Assembly: GCA_002013415.1 (NCBI GenBank)
Contig: MAEX01000012.1
Location: 1 to 64,000 of the forward strand
DNA length: 64,000 bases
Source: Mycobacterium sp. D16Q14
GTDB lineage: Bacteria > Actinomycetota > Actinomycetes > Mycobacteriales > Mycobacteriaceae
Reading direction: 5' to 3'
Shown: piece after piece, positions 61,111 through 64,000 of the stretch
Numbering within the stretch: position 1 is the first letter of the stretch
Layout: every line of letters begins with the position of its first letter
Notes under the pieces: generated by a model
What the model was told of the DNA's origin: nothing
The model's input: the letters and a program-made list of their open reading frames with translations, nothing else
The model's database searches: none
Made by a program: the position numbers and the translations under genes

Positions 61111-61140
61111 GATGGCCGGTTCCTTAGGGGACCGGCCATC
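61111..61140. terminator. 13-bp hairpin between convergent katG and barstar genes
   Basis: GATGGCCGGTTCC pairs with GGGACCGGCCATC around TTAG with one T.G wobble. It lies 15 bases after the katG stop and can end both convergent transcripts. Confidence 0.8.
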
Positions 61141-61160
61141 GCGCTATCGGTCAGGACTAG

Positions 61161-61466
61161 TCAACGTCGGTCGTCTGGGCCTTTCGTCTCGGCACGCGTC
61201 GTCAGCGCTACGCCGGCCTCCTCGAAGATCTCCTCGATGGCGTCCCAGTCCCTCTTCCCCACCGCCGACTTGATGCGCGCCGCGTCCCGCAGTACGAACC
61301 GGAACGGCTCGTTTTCAGGGGTACCGAATCCCCCTCGAAGGCAATCGACAAGGGCATCGAGGTTGCTGCCGAAGTAGCCGCCTGGCCCGTTCACCGCGCG
61401 GCCGAGCTCGGTGAAGAAGTCGGCCCGGGTACGAACGCGGGAACCATCGATGAGATAGGTCTTCAT
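61161..61466 (-). CDS. Barstar-family RNase inhibitor
   Basis: 101 residues matching barstar: TRADFFTELGRAVNGPGGYF GSNLDALVDCLRGGFG, then PFRFVLRDAARIK and WDAIEEIFEEAGV. Barstar blocks a barnase-type RNase in the cytoplasm. The ATG overlaps the stop of the RNase gene upstream (ATGA), so toxin and inhibitor are made together. Confidence 0.9.
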   Translation of the reverse strand: MKTYLIDGSRVRTRADFFTELGRAVNGPGGYFGSNLDALVDCLRGGFGTPENEPFRFVLRDAARIKSAVGKRDWDAIEEIFEEAGVALTTRAETKGPDDRR

Positions 61467-61846
61467 GCGCCTTCAACCTCACAGAATGACTGGTAGTGAT
61501 CGCCTGTGTAGTAGACATGCGGCGGATCGTTCAGCGGGTTGCCGCCGGTGATGATGCGCCGCGTGCCGCGGGTCTTACCGCCCGGAGTGCGGACCGTGTA
61601 CTCGTGGTAGTACCCACGAGGCTCGGAGGGCAACACCCTCTCGCGGTTCTGGAACACGACGCCGTCATTGCGGGGATACGGGAACGGTCCGCCGGCATGG
61701 ATCAGGTCCACGGTTCCGGTGGCCTCGGTAGGCAGCTCGCTCAGGCCGCACTGGGAGATGGTGGCGCGCGCCGGCAAGGGCTCGGTGCAACCGATGAGCG
61801 CCACTGCGAGGAGCGCGGCGCCGACGGCGCGCAAACACGGCGACAT
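61463..61846 (-). CDS. Secreted barnase/RNase N1-T1-type ribonuclease
   Basis: 127 residues. The lipoprotein-like signal LRAVGAALLAVALIGCT is followed by a guanyl-specific RNase domain: TVDLIHAGGPFPYPRNDGVV, PRGYYHEYTVRTPGG (catalytic Glu), TRGTRRIITGG (Arg) and YYTGDHYQSF (His). An exported RNase with a cytoplasmic inhibitor is the classic barnase/barstar arrangement. The start at 61846 is preferred; 61864 is possible. It is coupled to barstar. Confidence 0.87.
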   Translation of the reverse strand: MSPCLRAVGAALLAVALIGCTEPLPARATISQCGLSELPTEATGTVDLIHAGGPFPYPRNDGVVFQNRERVLPSEPRGYYHEYTVRTPGGKTRGTRRIITGGNPLNDPPHVYYTGDHYQSFCEVEGA

Positions 61847-61898
61847 GCCTCGACGGTACTGCATGCATCTGCTGGAACTACGGTCGATGACGACAGCG

Positions 61899-62054
61899 CT
61901 AGCTCGATCTTCCCCGTAGCGCGGCCAATTCGTTGTGCGCGGACGCGTGCTCGGCTTCGACCAGTGCGGCCTGTTCGTCGGCGGGGTCGGCGAACAGGAA
62001 CGAGCCGGTGCCGGGTGCGCCGGCGGATCCGAGTTTGTTCATGCGCTGAGGCAC
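61899..62054 (-). CDS. Small hypothetical protein
   Basis: 51 residues from GTG 62054 (or 47 from ATG 62042): [20 protein letters not shown] then [20 protein letters not shown]. The C-terminus is an acidic-basic helix. No family is recognised. Frame and codon pattern look coding, and it faces the TetR gene across two palindromes. Confidence 0.4.
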   Translation of the reverse strand: MPQRMNKLGSAGAPGTGSFLFADPADEQAALVEAEHASAHNELAALRGRSS

Positions 62055-62102
62055 TGCGGCACCCTGGTATTCCAGCGGGATGGCGTGGCCGTGTTCGGAG
62101 AA

Positions 62103-62145
62103 TTATCGAACCGGCCATTTCGATAACAGAGCGAATGCTCTGTTA
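62103..62145. promoter_or_regulatory. Two overlapping palindromes upstream of the TetR/crotonase operon
   Basis: TTATCGAA-N8-TTCGATAA (62103-62126) and TAACAGAGC-GAAT-GCTCTGTTA (62124-62145) abut and overlap by three bases. The second ends 10 bases before the TetR GTG. They are likely binding sites of the TetR protein and possibly a second regulator. Confidence 0.68.
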
Positions 62146-62155
62146 ATCTCTGGGT

Positions 62156-62815
62156 GTGCCTCGGCCGCGCATCCATTCCGTCGACGATCTGCTCGATGCC
62201 ACCGAGCGGATCGCGGTGGACGAGGGCCCGGCGGCGGTGACGGTGCGGGCGGTTTCGCAGCTGACCGGAACATCCAATGGTGCGATCTACCATGCCTTCG
62301 GATCGCGTGGTGCGATGGTCGGAAGGGCGTGGTTGCGCGCCGCGGAGCGGTTCCTTGCCATGCAGCGTGACGCCGTCGATACAGCGTTCGCGACGGGTAC
62401 GCCCATCCACGTCGCCGCGGTGAACGCCGTTGTCGCGGCCGCCGACACCCCCGCCGTCTTCGCCGAACGATTCCCTGAATCCTCGCGGCTCGTGCTCGGC
62501 GTACGGCGCGAGGATCTTCTGGGCTCCGATGTTCCTGACGACGTCGCCGACGCCATGGCGAGCGTCGACGCCAGGCTTGTCGCGTTATTCATCCTGTTGT
62601 CTCGTGCCCTGTGGGATCGGGAGGACGGTCGCGCGGTGCAGGTCATCGAGGACTGCATCGTGGGGTTGCCGACCGGCCTTCTGCTGCGGGGTCGCCGCCG
62701 GCCCGATGCGGACGCACGCTCACGTCTGGAGGCCGCGGTGCGCGCCATTCTTGCTCTCGATCCACCCCCAATGCGCCCAAAAACGAAGGGCGCCACAATG
62801 AAAGGAAGCACGTGA
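62156..62815 (+). CDS. TetR-family regulator
   Basis: 219 residues: HTH with DLLDATERIAVDEGPAAVTV RAVSQLTGTSNGAIYHAFGS. The ligand domain is long, with a DPPPMRPKTKGATMKGST tail. It starts at GTG 62156, 10 bases behind a perfect 9-bp palindrome. The stop overlaps the crotonase GTG, so the two are coupled and the TetR probably controls its own operon. Confidence 0.85.
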   Translation: MPRPRIHSVDDLLDATERIAVDEGPAAVTVRAVSQLTGTSNGAIYHAFGSRGAMVGRAWLRAAERFLAMQRDAVDTAFATGTPIHVAAVNAVVAAADTPAVFAERFPESSRLVLGVRREDLLGSDVPDDVADAMASVDARLVALFILLSRALWDREDGRAVQVIEDCIVGLPTGLLLRGRRRPDADARSRLEAAVRAILALDPPPMRPKTKGATMKGST

Positions 62816-63462
62816 CCCCCACCCTCGAACTTCAGGACACCATCGCGGTTCTGAACCTCGGTACGGACGAAAACCGCTTCTCCCCCGATTGGCTCGATAC
62901 CGTCGACGGGCTGCTCGACGATGCGCTGACGCACGCCAAACCATTGGTCACCGTGGGAACCGGCAAGTTCTACTCGAACGGACTCGATCTGGAATGGCTT
63001 ATGGCCCACGGTGATCAGAGTGATTGGTACGTCGGCCGCGTGCACGCGCTCTTCAGTCGAGTGCTCACCCTCCCGCTGCCCACCGTCGCCGCGGTCAACG
63101 GTCACGCGTTCGGCGCAGGGGCGATGCTTGCCGTCGCCCACGACTACCGGGTGATGCGATCCGACCGTGGATATCTGTGCTTCCCCGAGGTCGACATCAA
63201 CATCCCGTTCACTCCCGGAATGGCGAGCCTTATCCAGGCCAAGGTGACCCCGCAGACGGCGGTCACCGCGATGACCACCGGGCACCGGTACAGCGGAGAC
63301 GCTGCCGTGGCCGCAGGTCTGGCCGACCGGGCCGCCTCCGAAGACGAAGTACTCAGTGTCGCAGTCGATCTGATGAGCCCGCTGATCGGTAAGGGCAGCG
63401 GAACCCTGGGCGCCATCAAGACGACCATGTTCGCTGCGACCACTGCTGCGCTGGCGGCGTAG
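62812..63462 (+). CDS. Enoyl-CoA hydratase/isomerase family protein
   Basis: 216 residues of the crotonase fold: FYSNGLDLEWLM (oxyanion loop), PTVAAVNGHAFGAGAMLAVA HDYRVM and RGYLCFPEVDINIPF, where the Glu of FPEV sits at a catalytic position. The reaction (hydration or isomerisation of an enoyl-CoA) is not settled. It is shorter than typical hydratases (about 255). AAAGGAAG precedes GTG 62812. Confidence 0.85.
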   Translation: MTPTLELQDTIAVLNLGTDENRFSPDWLDTVDGLLDDALTHAKPLVTVGTGKFYSNGLDLEWLMAHGDQSDWYVGRVHALFSRVLTLPLPTVAAVNGHAFGAGAMLAVAHDYRVMRSDRGYLCFPEVDINIPFTPGMASLIQAKVTPQTAVTAMTTGHRYSGDAAVAAGLADRAASEDEVLSVAVDLMSPLIGKGSGTLGAIKTTMFAATTAALAA

Positions 63463-63469
63463 GGCCGCT

Positions 63470-63721
63470 CTACTGAGGTGGAATGACCGGCGGGCGACAC
63501 ACGTTGCCCACCGGGTCCCACCACCAACCGTTATCGCAGTTCAACGGTGTGGTCGCGACCGCTGGCCGGCAGGTGTTGGCCACCGGATCCCACCATCCGT
63601 CCGGACAGTTGGGCACGATGGGATCCGCGGAGCCGATGGCCGGCGCGGTGCCGGAGACAACGGCGAGCGGCAAGAGCGTTCCAGCGGCGAGGATCAGCAA
63701 TCGGCGGGCAAGCAGGTTCAT
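63470..63721 (-). CDS. Small secreted protein with two WDP repeats
   Basis: 83 residues. Signal peptide LLILAAGTLLPLAVVSGTAP. The mature part has two copies of a Cys/Trp repeat: NCPDGWWDPVANTCRP and NCDNGWWWDPVGNVCRP, each with two Cys that may form a disulfide. Such DGWWDP modules occur in secreted mycobacterial proteins of unknown function. GGAGG precedes ATG 63721. Convergent with the crotonase gene. Confidence 0.8.
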   Translation of the reverse strand: MNLLARRLLILAAGTLLPLAVVSGTAPAIGSADPIVPNCPDGWWDPVANTCRPAVATTPLNCDNGWWWDPVGNVCRPPVIPPQ

Positions 63722-63761
63722 AGGGACACCTCCGGTATCGGGTAGTGCGGCTCGTGTGAGC

Positions 63762-64000
63762 CTACTCGGCAGGAGGTGTGCGAAACCTCGGTGCCAGTAC
63801 CCGTTTTGCGGCAACGTCCAGGGCATACCCGAGCGCACCGATCACGAGAATGACGGCCACCACCTGGTCGTAGGCCAGCTGGTCGCGTGCGTTGAGGATT
63901 TGATAACCCAAACCGGATCGCACGCCCAGCATTTCGGCGGGAACAAGGACCACCCACGCGATGCCCAAGGCGATGCGCACACCAGTCTGAACGCTGCCCC
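63762..64000 (-). CDS. ABC transporter permease (SsuC/TauC type), C-terminal end
   Basis: Only the last ~79 codons lie in the window; the gene continues beyond 64000. The frame reads GVRIALGIAWVVLVPAEMLG then GLGYQILNARDQLAYDQVVA VILVIGALGYALD, the conserved final helices of permeases for sulfonates, taurine or nitrate. Confidence 0.85.
   Translation of the reverse strand, partial: GSVQTGVRIALGIAWVVLVPAEMLGVRSGLGYQILNARDQLAYDQVVAVILVIGALGYALDVAAKRVLAPRFRTPPAE

Overview
The window is high-GC actinobacterial DNA with many GTG starts and typical mycobacterial genes: a furA-katG pair, a DesA-type acyl-ACP desaturase, a RipD-like NlpC/P60 protein, a hemophore-related protein, FadE pairs, F420/FMN split-barrel proteins and DUF5313. 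I infer a rapidly growing mycobacterium, most likely of the Mycobacteroides abscessus/chelonae group. The species is inferred from gene content and was not tested.

Layout. 0-4.6 kb: minus-strand ArsR, GTP-dependent PEP carboxykinase, SulP transporter, a 26-residue membrane peptide and a hypothetical gene. 4.7-10 kb: a structured inverted repeat, DUF5313, a cold-shock gene with long leader and terminator, relics of a GGDEF gene and a flavin amine oxidase, a molbindin, an FKBP lipoprotein, a DMT-like permease and a DUF5994/arsenate-reductase chimera. 10-26 kb: desA, a frameshifted amidohydrolase, an acyltransferase, a PLD/ChrA cluster, a decayed DUF1295 gene joined to a cupin lipoprotein, an agmatine-to-putrescine operon with its TetR gene, a truncated amino-acid permease, a divergent TetR/SDR pair and an epoxide-hydrolase-like lipoprotein. 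26.46-30.99 kb: a prophage remnant bounded by a 15-bp direct repeat. It keeps the first codons of a serine integrase, a small terminase subunit and a type VII secretion-like three-gene cassette, and it sits in the 5' end of an Hsp70-like gene. 31-42 kb: that Hsp70-like gene, a decayed DUF1345 gene, a FadE pair with divergent TetR, a nucleotidyltransferase, an S4 protein, a CysJ-like diflavin reductase and a universal stress protein with tandem DosR-like boxes. 42.4-51.1 kb: a hemophore-related gene, then an operon with a strong IdeR-type iron box encoding a large GltB-like glutamate synthase, a second CysJ-like diflavin reductase and a HemS-family protein. 51-64 kb: more gene relics, a Baeyer-Villiger-type monooxygenase, a FhuF-like protein, a slippage-broken SRPBCC gene, RipD-like, GNAT, MarR, FurA, KatG, a barnase/barstar pair, a TetR/crotonase operon and the edge of an ABC permease.

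How the genes work together. The most unusual unit is the iron-boxed GltB / diflavin reductase / HemS operon. GltD, the usual iron-sulfur electron donor, is absent and a flavin-only reductase takes its place, so an iron-starvation form of glutamate synthase, or a heme-linked redox system, is plausible. The second diflavin reductase also has an IdeR-like site. A second theme is decay: at least ten relics with deletions, frameshifts or fusions lie among otherwise intact genes.
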